20,411 bases of DNA, taken from IMG/VR virus record IMGVR_UViG_3300031951_017410, positions 1-20,411 of that record. One strand, 5' to 3'. A program made the translations under genes and the position numbers. This stretch comes from a virus. The notes beneath the pieces were generated by a model. The model worked only from the letters and a program-made list of their open reading frames with translations, was not told where the DNA came from and searched no databases. Positions 20,021 through 20,411 of this stretch are shown here, piece by piece; position 1 is the stretch's first letter, and every line of letters starts with the position of its first letter.

Positions 20021-20411
20021 GGGCGCGGCGGAGCGTGAGGGTTCCCGTTTGCAGCGTGATTGTGTGGCCGTTGGACAGCGTGGCAGTGATTGCAAAACTG
20101 TATTCCCAACTCGGCGCGGCGTCCGTGGGAGTGGGCAGGTCCTGGGCGGTCGGCTCAAATCGGATTTGTTGAGCCCCGGTCGGGGTTTGCACGGTCCCGG
20201 GGAATTGGAGCCGGCGGGCGCCGTTGCGGTGGGCGGTGAGTTGCAGCGCGGCCGCGGTGAGGTTGGGCCAGGTGCCGGCGGCGTTGGTCCAGAGGAGGGC
20301 GCGTCCGTCCGCGGCGCGGTAGTCGTCGCCGGCGTACAGTTCCAAGTTTCCTTCGGGTGTGAGCGGCGAGGTGACGGTCAGGGCGGCCGTTCCAATTTGT
20401 CCGAGTCGGTG
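20016..20411 (-). CDS. Tail/baseplate-type structural protein, C-terminal end (partial)
   Basis: The frame is open from the right edge to TGA at 20018-20016, so only the last 131 residues are visible. A linker-like TVTSPLTPEGNLE leads into a beta-rich domain: LYAGDDYRAADGRALLWTNA, then WPNLTAAALQLTAH and a G-T-V-Q-T-P-T-G turn. The end is YSFAITATLSNGHTITLQTG followed by T-L-T-L-R. The G-D-D-Y-x-x-A-D-G-R pattern with a strand-rich remainder resembles small domains of baseplate upper (BppU-like) proteins and fibre-associated proteins. It would be the last gene of the tail operon on a circular map. The stop codon lies inside the first dyad repeat. Confidence 0.6.
   Translation of the reverse strand, partial: HRLGQIGTAALTVTSPLTPEGNLELYAGDDYRAADGRALLWTNAAGTWPNLTAAALQLTAHRNGARRLQFPGTVQTPTGAQQIRFEPTAQDLPTPTDAAPSWEYSFAITATLSNGHTITLQTGTLTLRRAR

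Overview
The window is a stretch of a temperate tailed phage (Caudoviricetes, siphovirus-like gene order) from a high-GC bacterium. By eye the DNA is about two-thirds G+C. Every gene I can support lies on the minus strand, so the map is best read from right to left. Most neighbouring genes overlap by ATGA, TAATG or TGATG, which points to long, translationally coupled operons. The host cannot be fixed from this sequence. The att core copies the 3' half of a tRNA-Lys(UUU) without an encoded CCA. A planctomycete-like or similar high-GC Gram-negative host is only a weak guess.

Layout, right to left. (1) 20411-20016: C-terminal end of a tail/baseplate-type protein, cut by the window edge. (2) 20020-19440: a non-coding control region with six 20-bp dyad repeats that begin on the tail gene's stop codon, an ATTC microsatellite able to form a hairpin, a candidate minus-strand promoter with an operator-like inverted repeat, and a second palindrome upstream of the regulator. 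(3) 19439-18001: a small MerR-type helix-turn-helix protein and a tyrosine integrase. (4) 17999-17955: the phage attachment core, flanked on both sides by pairs of 12-bp-spaced GTTAGC repeats that look like integrase arm sites. Phage genes lie on both sides, so this looks like an intact attP (free, circular or tandem form) and not a prophage end. (5) 17844-13697: early region with a small exported protein, a hypothetical protein, an HTH protein, a 25-residue membrane peptide, a divergent CsrA-like protein, an HD phosphohydrolase, a winged-helix protein, an exported protein, a lower-GC inserted gene and a RusA-type resolvase. (6) 13602-9855: a membrane protein, a PLD-like protein, the terminase small and large subunits, and a zinc-ribbon protein.

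(7) 9704-7466: an unusual cargo block between terminase and connector: two exported proteins, a small helical protein, and a papain-like (C1) cysteine peptidase with a visible Cys-His-Asn set. (8) 7469-1: the head and tail module: gpW-like connector, portal, prohead protease, capsid, a Bbp16-like cement protein, head closure, tail terminator and neck proteins, tail tube, a G/GT tail-chaperone pair in a -1 frame relation, and the start of the tape measure.

The points most worth a second look are the complete attP, the 20-bp dyad array, the phage-borne C1 peptidase, the CsrA-like protein, the -1 frameshift in the tail chaperone, and the partial rusA duplication flanking a foreign-looking gene.
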